Below, piece by piece: positions 21,721-36,300 of a DNA stretch of 64,000 nucleotides; positions within the stretch are counted from its first letter, which is position 1, and the number at the start of each line of letters is the position of its first letter. Where the stretch lies: contig JANAVB010003400.1 in assembly GCA_029216955.1 (NCBI GenBank), positions 11,135,654 through 11,199,653 on the forward strand. The letters run 5' to 3'. The notes under the pieces are model-generated. The model ran no database searches, had not been told where the DNA came from, and worked only from the letters and a program-made list of their open reading frames with translations. Position numbers and translations under genes: made by a program. This stretch comes from Iris pallida. Taxonomy: Eukaryota > Streptophyta > Magnoliopsida > Asparagales > Iridaceae.

Positions 21721-21984
21721 CGTGTGTAACTATTTGCTCAAATAGTGGATTAAAGCCGGAGAGAGTTCCGGGACTGGACTGACTCTTAGGAGGATACCAG
21801 GATATATCGGGTGTCGGTATTGTGTTTGCTTCTTCTCTTGCACTTATATTTTTAAATTGCCACTTAGCTTGTGCTAAGTGCTTGATTAGTTAGCTTGACC
21901 CTATTCACCCCCCTCTAGGGTTCCTACAATTCCTATGTGGCAACCATTTCTTTCAAACTCACAATAGGGTTGGAGATGCTCTTA

Positions 21985-22260
21985 GCTTCATGTTTGAGAA
22001 AAAGGATATGAGATTCAAATTATGAAGGAGAAAAAATCACTTATATTCTAAAGTGAGATTTAAGTTTTACTTGTTTATAACCATATAACAACAATGCTAA
22101 CAATATAATATAATAATGATATTTTTATCACTTCTACTTCACTCGTTTACCACCAAATATATACGAAGTAAACGTATTTCTTAGTTATTCACTGCCAATT
22201 TCTTTCAGTAATTGGTTATAGCTAATGCCTATTAGAGGAATTTTTTATGCTTGATCAAGG
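21985..22260. other. Intergenic sequence left of the nested retrotransposon stack
   Basis: AT-rich sequence with no gene. CAAGG at 22256-22260 is the presumed left target duplication of element B; its partner lies beyond the right edge. Confidence 0.4.
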
Positions 22261-22516
22261 TGTCACGTTCCAGTCCCAAAATCTATAAGGATTAGAACAC
22301 GTGGCATGCCAGCAGACACATTATATAGGTATACCCAATTTAATGGACCAATGGAAGGTATCTTAAGCTGTAAAATAATCTCATGACAGGCACAATCTAT
22401 ACTCATCCACAGAACAAGAATCACAGAATAAGAAAGCATATCGTGCTGAAATAAAGGAATATAAAACTGTCAAAGAGAAGTATAAAATTACATAGAAAAA
22501 TCTATGGGTACAAGTC
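22261..22516 (-). repeat. Element B 3' LTR, left piece
   Basis: The terminal 256 bp of B's LTR begin TGTCACG on the plus strand. The last five bases, AAGTC, are the target duplication of element A, repeated at 59741-59745 where B's LTR resumes. Confidence 0.75.
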
Positions 22517-24017
22517 TGTCACGACCCGTACCCAGTGTAAGGGCACGAGAAGTGGGTACGTCCATCCTACGCCGCAGTGTCGGCGGTAGAACGCTGTCCT
22601 AGGTCCAACATCTAACACAATCTAGAATATGCTCCGAATGGAGAACAACATAATAAGTAATCTCAATCACAAACTAAGATGGAAAAGATGATAAGATAAT
22701 CTCAACAGTGAGAGAGAGTCACAAATATAAATAATAAGTCTCGGTACAAAACTCCATAAATAATATCTCAGTACAATCACAATTGTCTCAAGAACTAGAT
22801 AATAAGAAAGTCTAGACTAAGCTAATGGCAAGTCCTCAGCGACTACTGGATCCTCCTGAGGGTCCAGGTCACCTGTGTCAACTAGGCCTGCTCCATAGTA
22901 AGTATCGCAGCAATTTTCATCATCTGTAATATTTTCAACGGGTCCAGTCAGGACAGAAACGAATACATATCTCTCACACAGATCATAACATGAAAGAAAA
23001 TATGAAACAAGCTATAGAATAATATACATGAACTGCTATAGAGAAATGAGACTGTAAAAGAGAACATGATATATGGAAATAGATATACATGATATAATAA
23101 GAGAACTGAACTATCTACGTGATGTAGAGCACAACCTGGTTATGTAAACAGGCTTAGGTTATATATGACTTAAATCTAGTTTGGAGTTGTACATGATAAT
23201 GGTGTAGATCACATAACCAAATAAATACTCTCCCTACCCCAATCAGTACACAAAGATCTGTCCAGGTTATGTTATTGCACATAAAAGTAGTGTGTCACAT
23301 GGATAGCTAGTCCACATGAACACTGGGTTATACATGAAGGCTCACATGATCATGAGTGTATATGAATGTCGCATGAGTATATATGAATAAATACGAATAC
23401 AAATAGTAGACGATGTACATGATAAAGTACAATATACCCGATGTATCCGAGGGGATAACATCGCATGAAAAGATCCATATAGTACTAATCCGTGATAACA
23501 TTGTGACAGCAACAAGTAAACTAGTCTATAACAAGTAAATATGTCTAAGCAAGAATGAAATGGTCAGAGAATATACTCGTCTGGTAATCCAAGCTGCTGA
23601 TGAGGAAGTGTAACTGAACTGGAGTGATGTAATCCTATTTAAAATAACCATAAGTCACAACAAGGTCTAAAATATCATAAAAAGGTCTAGAATGCAATTC
23701 TACATGATTCTAGGTCCTTCTAGGTCAAAGTCAACATTGGTCAACTCTGGTCAAACTTGGTCAACTCTGGTCAAACCTGGTCAACTAGTTTGTTTACAAA
23801 TTTTTAGGTCAAGCGCAAGTTTCCAAGTCATTCTATGTTCGTTTGAGTCAATTTGGATCAAGTTTGACCCAAAGTTGACTTTTGTCAACTTGGTCAACTT
23901 GTCGATCGACCCGGCCATTCTAGGCTCATTGGGCTAATCCTAAACTGTCCCAATACTCCCTAGGTTACACTCACAAGCCAACACTTATATATAGATATAT
24001 ATTCATTCATTCAAGTA

Positions 24018-25445
<1,428 letters not shown>

Positions 25446-27176
25446 CAAAAAGGGGATATATATACATATATGATAGAATATTAGGATATAAATCTAGGGA
25501 CTACTACCCACAAGTCCAGAATCTCATATTCATGCTATAAACTCAGAATTTATCGTTTAAAACTCAAGAAATCAAAATATCACAAATCGGTTCAAACTAT
25601 TAAGTGTCGAAAAATCCAAAATCCAACTCGAGACCCAAATCACAATATACACAACTAGAACCCGCAAAACTTGGCAATCACGAAGGTCTCTGTGTGTGTG
25701 ACGTGCTCGGGTACTTACGGGGTCGAACCCGTGTCCGTATCGTGTCCACAGAGTGTATATCGGAGAGAACCGGATACGCGTGCATTGACAAGTGTACGTG
25801 CACATGCATTTTCACTCGATTCAACGTCACACGCACAACGAGAAGCCTCGTACTCGTGCACATAGCTAGGTTGGGTCCCAGGCTAGGTCTAGGATACACT
25901 GACACGATACCACGTCGTGTCTACGCGATGCAGGACACACGGATCCCGCACGGCTCGCGATTTGAGCTACGCCGTGTCTCAGGATCGAGTCCCTAGGTAG
26001 TCTAGGTATAGGGCTGCATGTTCTTGCTCCTGGAACGGGTCCTCGACGTGTCGTGTTCGTGTACGAAGGCCATGTCAGCGACACTTTTCAGCCGCGTGCA
26101 CAGTATAGATTGAACCATGCATGTGAGATTTCTCTGCGCACGCTTCTTGAAATGTCGTAAAATTTTACGAGCATGTGGGCAGAGGTTGCCCCCACGCGCC
26201 CAAAAATTTCACGCGAAACGGAGCCCTGTGCGTCGAGTTATGGCGCACAGACAACATGGCATGCACGGGGTCGTGCACGGGCCTCGTGCACGCGTGTCCG
26301 TGTCCGATTCGGATACTGGAATCGTGTCGATTCCAGATCCGTCTTCTTCACGAACATTGTTACAATTAATATTAGCAAAGAATTCGTGAAAACATATTTG
26401 AAAAATAATACTTTTCAGTTCTAAGTGGCATTTCGTCGAACACGTGTTCCATAGGACCGACACGTGTCCGATACGGCTATCAAACGAAATCACAAATCTA
26501 CCAAACTTCATGCACAGGTCTGGGGTATCTATATAGATGCATCTACGAAGAAAAAATGGAATTTAACAGGTGTTTAAGGAGATTTACCTATTGAGTGTTA
26601 AAACTCAATAAAATAAGCCTCCAAAACTCGTCGATGCCGCTTTCCTCCAATCAAATGCTTCCGATCCCTCGCTAGCAAGTCCCCAGTAGGTTTCTCTCCT
26701 CCCAACGGTTCGTTTGGATGGATTTGGTTGAGAAACGAGAGAACGGGGCCTTTGGAAGAGAAGGGAAAACTAGGGTTTTGGATTTGTGAAGGAGATTAGG
26801 TTTTCTACACAATGAGAAGGGGGGCTGTTGTGTTGGCCGGCCATGCATGGGGGTATAAGGGTTAGGGTTTAGTCATGGGCCAAGCACTCTTAAGTTGCTA
26901 AAAAGGCCCATTGACAAAAGACTTTAAAGGCTTAATAAAAAATAGCTAAAAATGAAATAAAAATAGATAATAATTCTAAATTAAATCTAAAAAGCCAATA
27001 GTAAATCTAATTACATTATTAGGCTTCTAATCAAGGTTGACTAAGGTTATACCATCTTGGTCCTACCAAAACACCAATCCAAACTACACAACAATCAATT
27101 TAATTAATAATTTAAATAAATTAAAAATAATGCATAATGACTAAAATACTCCTTATTAGAAGAAGTGAGTGTGACA

Positions 27177-27190
27177 AATCTATCCTCCTT
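27177..27190 (-). promoter_or_regulatory. Polypurine tract region of element A
   Basis: On the minus strand AAGGAGGATAGATT abuts the start of the 3' LTR (TGTCACACTC). It sits where the plus-strand primer of a Ty3/gypsy element should be, and it parallels AAGGAGGGAAGGA in element B. Confidence 0.6.
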
Positions 27191-27429
27191 AAAATAATTT
27201 CGTCCTTGTAATTAAAGTGGTCGTACTCCTTCTAGGTCAAACCTCCAACAATCATAGTCTTAAGAAAACTTATCTAAATCATGCAGTTGGAAAGATATCA
27301 TACAGGGTTATGGCAGGTAATATCAGTCCGAGGTCTCATCATCTAGCCATTATAGTCATACTAGATCAAAAGTAGTCATAAGGTATCAAAACATACAAAC
27401 AATATGGTAGGGTACAATAATCATCAAGA

Positions 27430-28089
27430 CAGGATAATGTATAGGTCAAGAACTCACCTCTACTAGGTCTGGTAGCTGGAACTCTCTCTTGGAGGTAGGC
27501 CTCGACTAGGGGCAGATGTTGTAGGACAGTCTCGTATCTTGTGTGCAGCTGACCCACAAAATAGGCACAATCCTAGTCTCTTCCTACAGTCCTTCCATAC
27601 GTGCCCAGGCTTCTTACAGAAGGCACATGTAGGCACTCGCTCAACTGGCCTCTACTGGACAAGAATCTGAACTGGATAGGCTGGTCTAGGCTGGAAGCCG
27701 GGGTACTCCTAAGGCTCTGGGTATATACTGCTCCTCGCCATCTTGGGACTAGGCTCTCCCCTCGAATGTGTGTAATCCTACAACAGTTGGATACTGAGAC
27801 TCTGCTCTCTCATAAGCTCAGCCTGAAGTCTCTGTACCTCCCACACATCCGGAAGAAGTCTGTAAATCTGAGCCCCATCAGGAATGACGTGGGGTACCAC
27901 TCCAAGAGGAAAAGGAAGGCCCTCAGTCTCCGGCTGAACTGCAGCCCTCTCCTGAAGGATGGGGGATGGAGAAAAACTCTTCGTTGAGGCTGCTAACACC
28001 TCCTGAGCAATGGAAGAGGGAAGTACAATCTCGGTCTCATCCAGAACTGCAGCTGTGCACTGGGGACAGACTCTGGTCATGGGTGCCAT
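27430..28089 (-). pseudogene. Element A gag remnant with two CCHC zinc knuckles
   Basis: An ATG at 28089 opens about 103 residues (MAPMTRVCPQCTAAVLDETE...) to an in-frame stop at 27778. The same frame resumes downstream and encodes two nucleocapsid zinc knuckles, CAFCKKPGHVWKDC (27627-27586) and CLFCGSAAHKIRDC (to 27526), both exact CX2CX4HX4C. At least two more stops lie between. No capsid (retrotrans_gag) domain was recognised. The knuckles would bind element RNA for packaging; the interior holds no pol. Confidence 0.75.
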
Positions 28090-30383
28090 ACTGGAAAAAG
28101 ATAAGGAAAATAATAAATCATCGGCTATAAGGCAGTCTATAATCCTATATGAAAATTGGTAATTATCAAAAAAACAACTAGGAATTAACTATATAGGGTT
28201 ACTATTTTAAAGATGATCAAATCGAAAGTTTAAAGCACGGTTGTCAATAGCATTAAAATCCAATCACGATATATATAAAAGGAAATTTAGTCTCGACACG
28301 ATCTAAGTTGATCAATCTCTGGGTAAATCAAGATTTGGGCAAGATGGAGAATAATATCATCGAAGTCTGAGCACGGGCATCCAAGGATGGAGATCCAGGT
28401 CACAATTAAATTTAATTCAATTGAGTACGACCCAAGATATTAATATGATAAGGAAAGGTGACCAAAGTCGATTGGTCGTGATCAAGGGAGCTAGGATTCA
28501 ATGATATTGAAAACTTTTAAAGGATAATTCAAAGATATGGAATAAGTCAATTTCCCCCTTTTGATAGGAAAAACAAAAGATAAGGTTTCATAGGGAAGTC
28601 AAGTTAATCATCTCTCTCTGATACCATCAAGCTTATCTAATCATCATTTGCCAATCATATCTTTATCTCATAAGTCCAAATATAAAAATTAACCTTTATA
28701 TGACTACCACCAAGAATTTATACCCTTTCGTTATGAAGATTGGACCTTGTCATGATCATCATAGGCTCAATTCCTAAATTCCAAAACATTACTCATGAAG
28801 CATACCCTTTTATTTATTAGCACTCAATACTAACCACTTAATTATCTTTTAAATCCAAATTCTTCCACCTTGTCCTAAATTAGATCCGAAACCTCTAAAT
28901 CAAGTTTTATAAAATCCTTGGACTTGTTCAAATTACTCTCGTGTTATTCTATCTAAAACTACTAGGCCTTACAAAACTTATTCTCCATTATAAAATCAAC
29001 CTCATATTTCCTTCAACGTACACCCTCAAATATTATTCTCCTTAAATTTAAAATTCTCTCAAAAATCTTTATATTTTTTATAACTCAAAAATCCTTGTGT
29101 TCTTTCTGTTCTTAACCATTTTCTTGCCATATCTTATTCAATTTCGTATCATCATCGCATACAGTTAAAATCTCTTCTCCATTACTCAATTCCTAAATTT
29201 AACATCATAGTCTTAAGGTAAAACGTCTCAAGAATCAATAACCAAAAATTATCCAAGTCCTCAAACTATGTTGACCTCGAATATCCTCGTCAGTTAGGAA
29301 ATACATCTATGAATTATTTATATCCAAAATATTTCTCTGTGTGGTCGTTTCTAATTGATAATATTGATCTCTTGATTTCATTCCCAATCTTTACCACATC
29401 TCTATCTCAAAATTCTATATCAAGATCCATCATATTATATTCCGACCTAGATTATCATGAGATAACAAATTATGTACTTTTCGAGCTAGATGATTTACGT
29501 TACTTCCTCGACCTTTCCAAGGTAAAAAGATATAGAGATTCAAAGGTTTCAAAGTATAGATGACAGAATTAGATACGAGATAGGTGATTGATGTAATTGG
29601 GACACAGTTAACTAAGATAAGGGAAAAATGGTAATACAAGAAATAGTGGCAAGAAAGAAATAATGATAAAATCTGTTCTTGCTCATCTGTTCAAAAGAAA
29701 TGAACCAATTCAAGATATAATCTGATACCACACACGTCTTTCTGAAATCATGTTGCTAGAATTTTGCCACGCTAGTAAGCATAGGTGCAATAAACAATAG
29801 AGTCTGTAACTAAGGTATACACCCTATAATCATGTTATTTATATTTCTTACCACGTCAACCGGTATGGCTGCAAGAAAATCTAGATTCCATAACTAGGAT
29901 AAGTATATCTAAATCAGGCTCTACGTCCTTGTCATGCTAGCCAGTATGACTACGATAATTTCTAACTCCACAAATAAAGTAGACATTTACCTTTCTCGCT
30001 GTTCTTATCAAGTATGTTATCAGGTTATACCCTAAATTCCAAAAAAAAAAAATATATATATATATATTTAATTACAACTCTAAGTTAACAACTAATCATC
30101 AAGATTCAAAATTCAATAATGAATCCTTCAAAATCAATTTCAATAACAAGGAGTAATGGGTGAATCAAATCAAGGAAAAATATTTCAAATCGAAGTTAAA
30201 AAATTCTCAAAGGTCATCCCAGGAATCTCTCAAGGAATTCTAACAGTGATTGAGTATCCTCTCATTCTAACACTTTACTTCCTATACTCTATAGCAAGCT
30301 CGTAGTAGTACAACTAAGTCATTGTACTACCACGATATCGTACTAATGCGAATCTAGACCTGCATGGGCCACCACTAAAAACA
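28090..30383 (-). other. Element A interior without coding sequence
   Basis: AT-rich 2.3 kb between gag and the 5' LTR on the minus strand, unusually long for a leader. Two methionine-tRNA-PBS-like phrases occur on the minus strand (TGGTATCAGAG at 28615-28625 and TGGTATCAGA at 29721-29730), but neither adjoins the LTR. 29740-30000 shows diverged repeats of the form ACGTCAACCGGTATGGCT. Confidence 0.45.
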
Positions 30384-31640
30384 TGTCACGACCCACACCC
30401 AGTGTAATGACACAAAAAGTGGGTACGTCCAGCCTACGCCACAGTGTCGGCGGTAGAACGCTGTCCTAGGTCCAACATCTAACACAATCTAGAATATGCT
30501 CCGAATGGAGAACAAAATAATAAGTAATCTCAATCACAAACTAAGATGGAAAAGATGATAAGATAATCTCAACAGTGAGAGAGAGTCACAAATATAAATA
30601 ATAAGTCTCGGTACAAAACTCCATAAATAATATCTCAGTACAATCACAATTGTCTCAAGAACTAGATAATAAGAAAGTCTAGACTAAGCTAATGGCAAGT
30701 CCTCAGCGACTACTGGATCCTTCTGAGGGTCCAGGTCACCTGTGTCAACTAGGCCTCCTCCATAGTAAGTATCGCAGTAATCTTTATCATCTGTAATATT
30801 TTTAACGGGTCCAATCAGGACAGAAACGAATACATATCTCTCACACATATCATAACATGAAAGAAAATATGAAACAAGCTATAGAATAATATACATGAAC
30901 TGCTATAGAGAAATGAGACTGTAAAAGAGAACATGATATATAAAAATAGATATACATGATATAATAAGAGAATTGAACTATCTACGTGATGTAGCACATA
31001 ATCTGATTATATAAATAGGCTTAGGTTATACATGACTTAAATCTAGTTTGGAGTTGTATATGATAATGGTGTAGATCACATAACCAAATAAATACTCCCT
31101 CTGCCCCAATCAGTACACAAGGATCTGTCCAGGTTATGTTATTGCACATGAAAGTAGTGTGTCACATGGATAGCTAGTCCACATGAACACTGGGTTATAA
31201 ATGAAGGCTCACATGATCATGAGTGTACATGAATGTCACATAAGTATACATGAATAAATACGAATACAAAGAGTAGACGATGTACATGATAAAGTACATG
31301 AGCAGAATATACTCGATGTATCCGAGGGGATAACTTCGCATGAAGAGATCCATATAGTACTAATCTATGATAACATCGTGACAACAACAAGTAAACTAGT
31401 CTATAACAAGTAAATATGTCCAAGCAAGAATAAAATGGTCAGAAAATGTACTCGTCTGGTAATCCAAGCTGCTGATGAGGAAGTGTAACTGAACTGGAGT
31501 GATGTAATCCTATTTAAAATAACCATAAGTCACAACAAGGTCTAAATTATCGTAAGAAAGGTCTACAATACAATTCTACATGATTCTAGGTCCTTCTAGG
31601 TCAAAGTCAATCTTGGTCAACTCTGGTCAAACCTGGTCAA

Positions 31641-32471
31641 TGTGGACACACACAAAAAAGAAGAAAAATGCTATCTTTTCTTATTGGTACATGACACCAC
31701 AAATCGAGTACACCTAAAAGATCCTGCGTTGAGGATCCCCGAGTACAAAAAGAATTCTGGGGAATGGGATGATAGAGATCGAACGGCAGTTGCTTCTTTA
31801 CTCCGTTGACACTTCGATTACAAAAGTGGGAGAAAACCTAAGAAAATTGTTAACTATTGGCTCACTGGCAAGAAGTGCAGCAATTTGGCTCTTGAAAATG
31901 CTCTCCGTTTTGTGCTTTGAAGAGGTATGAGACCCCTTTTTATAGTCATTTCTGTACTGGAATGATGTTATGCGCCCACATGAGAAAATATACTAATTTT
32001 CATGTGGACGCATAGTCCTGCTTTGGGCGCATAGAGTGTAGGCATATACAGACTGCGTGATCGTGGGTTGATCGTGGGGTTGACGTGGCCGTATGTTCTG
32101 GTGTACGACTGCTCGTGGAGACTGATGTGGCCATATGTTTCGGTGCACGATTGATCGTGGGTTTGACCAAGTCGGGGACTGTCCTGACTTGGGCGCATAG
32201 CCTGAAATAGGGCTCTGCGCCCCCTGTTGGAGGGGTCCAGAGTAGGCGCATGGACGCATAGCTCGCTCTGGTGGCTTGGGCGTATAGCTCGCTCTGGTGA
32301 CTTAGGCGCATAGTATGCTCTAGTCACTTGGGCGCATAGCATGCTCTGGTCACTTGGGCACATATGACTTCTCTGGCTTGGGCGTATATGACTTCTCTGG
32401 CTTGGGCGCATATGACTTCTCTAGCTTGGGTGCATGGTTGTCAAGACTGCTAAAATTTTTATGCTTCTACA
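31641..32471 (-). repeat. Element C 3' LTR
   Basis: This 831-bp LTR runs on the plus strand from TGTGGACACACAC to ATGCTTCTACA. It holds a minus-strand TATA box (TATAAAAAGG, about 31937-31946). At 32265-32440 there are about seven tandem units of about 25 bp of the type CTTGGGCGCATAGCATGCTC. Confidence 0.92.
32265..32440 (-). repeat. Tandem 25-bp repeat with GGGCGCATA motif
   Basis: Degenerate units such as GGGCGCATAGCATGCTCTGG and GGGCGTATATGACTTCTCTGG are arrayed head to tail. The other LTR has the same array with fewer units (53330-53460), giving much of the 50-bp length difference between the LTRs. Confidence 0.85.
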
Positions 32472-32486
32472 AGACCCCCTTTAAAG
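32472..32486 (-). promoter_or_regulatory. Element C polypurine tract
   Basis: On the minus strand CTTTAAAGGGGGTCT directly precedes the 3' LTR start TGTAGAAGC. This is the position and composition of the plus-strand primer. Confidence 0.8.
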
Positions 32487-32832
32487 TTTTTGATACTTGA
32501 ACGAGTTCAAAATACTTTGAAAGAAGCATGGACCGTCTTCTCGTGATGTAGTGGGCGCATAGCATATATCTCCCTTTGGGCGCATAGAGTTTGGCCAGAC
32601 TGTTAGAGAAATGGCTGTTTGAGATCCTCCTCGAAAATCTGAACTGACAGATTCATCGGGGTAGAATTTGAAGAGGTCCATCCTTCATGCGTTGTCCATG
32701 TCAGCAAGTGGCAGTCGCATAATATGCAAGAGACTGGGTCTTCATGTGAGCACATAAGTCGTCATGGGCACATAGTACGTGGTGGGCGCATAGGCGCATA
32801 GGAGTAGTGGGCGCATAGTGCTAGCCCGTGCC

Positions 32833-32840
32833 TATAAATA
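32833..32840 (+). promoter_or_regulatory. TATA box of the antisense gene in element C
   Basis: TATAAATA in the context CCGTGCCTATAAATAGGC lies 85-92 bp upstream of the ATG at 32925. A pyrimidine-rich leader (TTCATTACTCTCTTTTCCTTC) follows. It faces away from the element's pol, so the antisense gene appears to have its own promoter outside the LTR. Confidence 0.7.
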
Positions 32841-33355
32841 GGCTTTAAAGAGAGAGGAGATTCATTACTCTCTTTTCCTTCAAAAACTTTCAAAAAGACT
32901 TTTTATCTCTTCTCTACACGAACCATGTCTCCCAAGGCCGCCAAAAGATCTGCGAAGGATAAGGGGGCTGCATCGAGTGGCTCTCCTCCTACGACAACAT
33001 CCTCGTCAGTCCAAGACCCGATCTTGGGTGAGGCTATACCTCAAAACAAAGTCTTGAGCGTTAATTTACGACGCTCAGTCTTTTCTTCTGCCTGGGGGCA
33101 TGTGCCCAAGGCAACATGTTTCTGTGAGCATTTATATGCGCCCACAGAAGCATACGCCCACACTGTGGTGTGTTATGCGCCCACATTCTGCTGTATGTTA
33201 TGCGCCTACATGCTGCTGCATGTTATGCGTATGTTGCTGTATGTTAAGCGCTCATACGCTGTTTTTGGCACATAACCCTTTGGGCGCATAGGTTTCCTCC
33301 AGCACTTTGTTTTTTCTGCAGATTCTGAGTTTGACTTTCTCTTCTGTCTTTGCAG

Positions 33356-36300
33356 TTAACATGTTTGTCACGGAACTTGGTGGAATCCCTTTCGGCTCTG
33401 CTTGCCAAGTCCTCGACACAAGTCTCATAACCAATATGGTCAACAAGGTTCAGGTCAAGATCAGTCATAACCAGCCTACGGAACGGGCGCTCGCTATACT
33501 TGAATATGATAAGACTTTCTTGAAGCAGATGATTAACGATGAGAAGTTCTTGCTCGGAGGGGCACGTCGTTTTAAGAAGCCGTACTTCCTGTTTGGTGAC
33601 AGTGTAGGGTTCGAAGATGGCGAGACGATACGCTTGAGAAATCCACTAGTGGTCAGGCTGAACAATCAGAGATTATGGCTACCGTCAATGGAGCATCAGT
33701 ATCCTTTGTCTGCATTTACTGTCTTAGCCGCGCGGCGACAGATGAAATGGGAGCTAACCCCTGAGCTCCCCGGGGTCGTCTCCGGAAGAATACAGTTCGA
33801 CTCGGGTGATCGAAAGAAGAACATTTTCAAGTGTGTCTGGGGCTCTACATCTTACTCTACGAGGGGGCTGCAACTGGGTACCGTAATGAACGACATCCCG
33901 ACTGACCTCCACCCTTATGCTGCCGATACGCTTTACAATCTGATGATGTCGGAAGACGTGTCGTATCCCGTAGGGAAGATACGGATGGAAGGCTGGAGGT
34001 ATCCAGCTTTATTCTGGAGCAACCTCACTGGCTGGGTGCTTTCTACATATGAAGCCACCCTGAAGACTGTTGGCCTTTTTATGCTATTAGGGCCACCCAA
34101 TATGGCGTAAGGGTCAACTGGCCAATGTTTGTCTCTTTGGCAGAGTTATATAACCTTCACACTTGTACTTTCTTTACACCGAGCGAGGAGATGGGATTGG
34201 CTCTCCACGAGATGTAGGAAGTGTCGAAGCTTCCTTGGGGCACAGAGCCGTATGAAGAGTATGTGCCTTGTGATGAGGAGCTCTGAGACCTGGAGAATGA
34301 GAACTCCGAGATGATGGATGTATACAAAGAGTTATTCTATCACCTCCTCATCTGCCATAGGATCAACAAGAAAGGAAGGATCGAGGGGGCCAATCCCCAC
34401 ACTAGAGCTTGGACGGGCTACGTCTTCGTTCAAGGAGAAGGAGAAGATTCGGCCTCCTTTTCAATTTTAAAACCTATGACCAAGTCCGAGATAGAAGTCC
34501 GGATGGCAGATTATGATACGGCGGATACTGAGGACAGTGATGATCATGAGGGGAAGTCCCCGATCGGCCACTACTTTCGTCAAGCTGAATATCCATTGTC
34601 GGAGAAAACTGTGCTTGTAAACCCCTTGATCAATTTCCATCCTGTTAAATTTTTTATTATTTATTTAATTATCATTCTTAAACTAGACACTTGTTTTTCC
34701 TATACACATGTATATGTAAATATAGGTATTGCATAAAGAGGATCTTTGCAATAGAAGAATGTACATGGACCTTAATAACATTTTTCAATTTAAAATCTCA
34801 TTCAGGATTTAAACCATAGCCCTGAATGCCACTCGAACACCTGTTTACTATATATATATATATATATATATTCTAAAAAGGGCTCTTTTGCTAAGGTATA
34901 TTGTACAGGGACCTTATTGCTAAATGTGAATTTAAAATCAAACCAAGTATGATACTTATTCCTGATAAGTGTCGAGCTCCTGATAAGGTTCACAAATAGC
35001 AGAGGATAGGACAGGATTAGAATTCAAATAGTTTGAATTCCTTAGGTTCTCCCTTCTATTCTATCCATCCCCCCACCTATATATGTATGGGCAGATCCTG
35101 CCATGTTTTTCCCTTCAAACCCTAGCCACCTGCGTCATCTCCTGTCGAGAAGATCAAGAGTAGGCGCTAGGAAGAAAACAGGAATTCGTGCGAACACTAG
35201 GTCATTTGGGCTCAGACTTGGCATTGGATCTTTACAGCAGTTCAGGACCTCAGGCGAGTACAGTTTATTGTCTGTTTTTAATATTGATTTTCACTATATC
35301 TCATTGATTGGTCATTGGTTATGTGAATTTTATTCTGTTATAAAATATTGAGTCGAAAACAAGGAGTACCAAAGATGTGTGATCCGACCATTGATATTGT
35401 TTATTTTTTATGCAAGTAGACCTCGTAGACATTGTTATTTTTTATGCAAGTAGACCTCATAGATATTGTTTAATTTCTGCAAGTAGACCTCGTAGACATT
35501 GTTTAATTCATGCAAGTAGACCTCGTAGACCTCGCGGTGTAGTGTCCCAGACTGATCACATATCGAAGGTACTTCTAACAGTTGGGAAGGTATTTGTTTA
35601 TTTATTTACTATTGATTTTCTATCTTTTCTCACGACTTTACTGTTTATTTTCAAAACTCATGATTGATGTCTAACCTCTATTTTATAGTCATTTTCATAT
35701 ATTGGAACTGCATTCAGTGAATTATACTCGTTCCATCTTGACTGGATAACCAAACAATTTTTAGGTGACTGCGAGGAGGTTGAGTGCCCTGACCAGTATG
35801 GCCCATACATGGAGGATATAGTAGAGACAGATTTTGCTTATCAGGAGGAGTACATAGCGACTGATCCCACTGCGTTTGCTTAGTTTCTTTTAGCTAGAGC
35901 TGAGACTTTGTATTGGATATTGAGTTGATTTTGAGACATGTAGTAGAGTTTTTCATTTGACTTTAGTCATTATACATTTTATTTGGAGATGGATTATTTA
36001 TTTCATTTTCTAGATGTTGAGTTGTGATTTTGAGTTATGGATTGCCTATGTGAGAATTATATTTACTGCGTGGATGTTCATCATATTGTTATAGCGTTCT
36101 ACCGCCGACTCTGCGGCGTAGGCTGGGCGTGTACACGATTCATGCCCAAATATTGGGTGCGGGTCGTGACAGTGCTGGCAGCTTTCTTGATGATCTGGCT
36201 TCGTGACTGCATAGTCCCTAGGGGTTCAAGGACTATTGAGAGGATGAGCTGGAGCATAATACTTCCGGCTGTGAAGCTGGCATTTGGATACCGTCTTGCC

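Larger units (their letters stand above)
20291..21928 (+). mobile_element. Solo LTR, 1638 bp, in a Tourist MITE
   Basis: It starts TGTTGGCCCAATG, ends CTAGGGTTCCTACA and is flanked by ATTCC duplications (20286-20290 and 21929-21933). A TATA box (TATAAATA, 21391-21398) and a C-rich end (TTCACCCCCCTCTAGGG) support an LTR in plus orientation, of a copia-like style. It has no PBS, coding sequence or second LTR, so it is the product of LTR-LTR recombination. Confidence 0.88.
19911..21981. mobile_element. Tourist-type MITE split by a solo LTR, TSD TTA
   Basis: The left terminus GAGCATCTCCAACCCTATTG (19911-19930) and right terminus CAATAGGGTTGGAGATGCTC (21962-21981) are perfect inverted repeats. 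TTA duplications flank them at 19908-19910 and 21982-21984. Without the inserted solo LTR the MITE is about 430 bp and non-coding. Confidence 0.9.

Noticed and set aside
28615..29730. Methionine-tRNA primer sites inside element A
   Set aside because: Both lie 650 bp or more from the LTR edge, whereas a working PBS adjoins it; they may be relics of other elements.
35103..35351. Arg-rich plus-strand frame in solo LTR D
   Set aside because: It lies in the transcribed leader part of an LTR and matches no retroelement protein.
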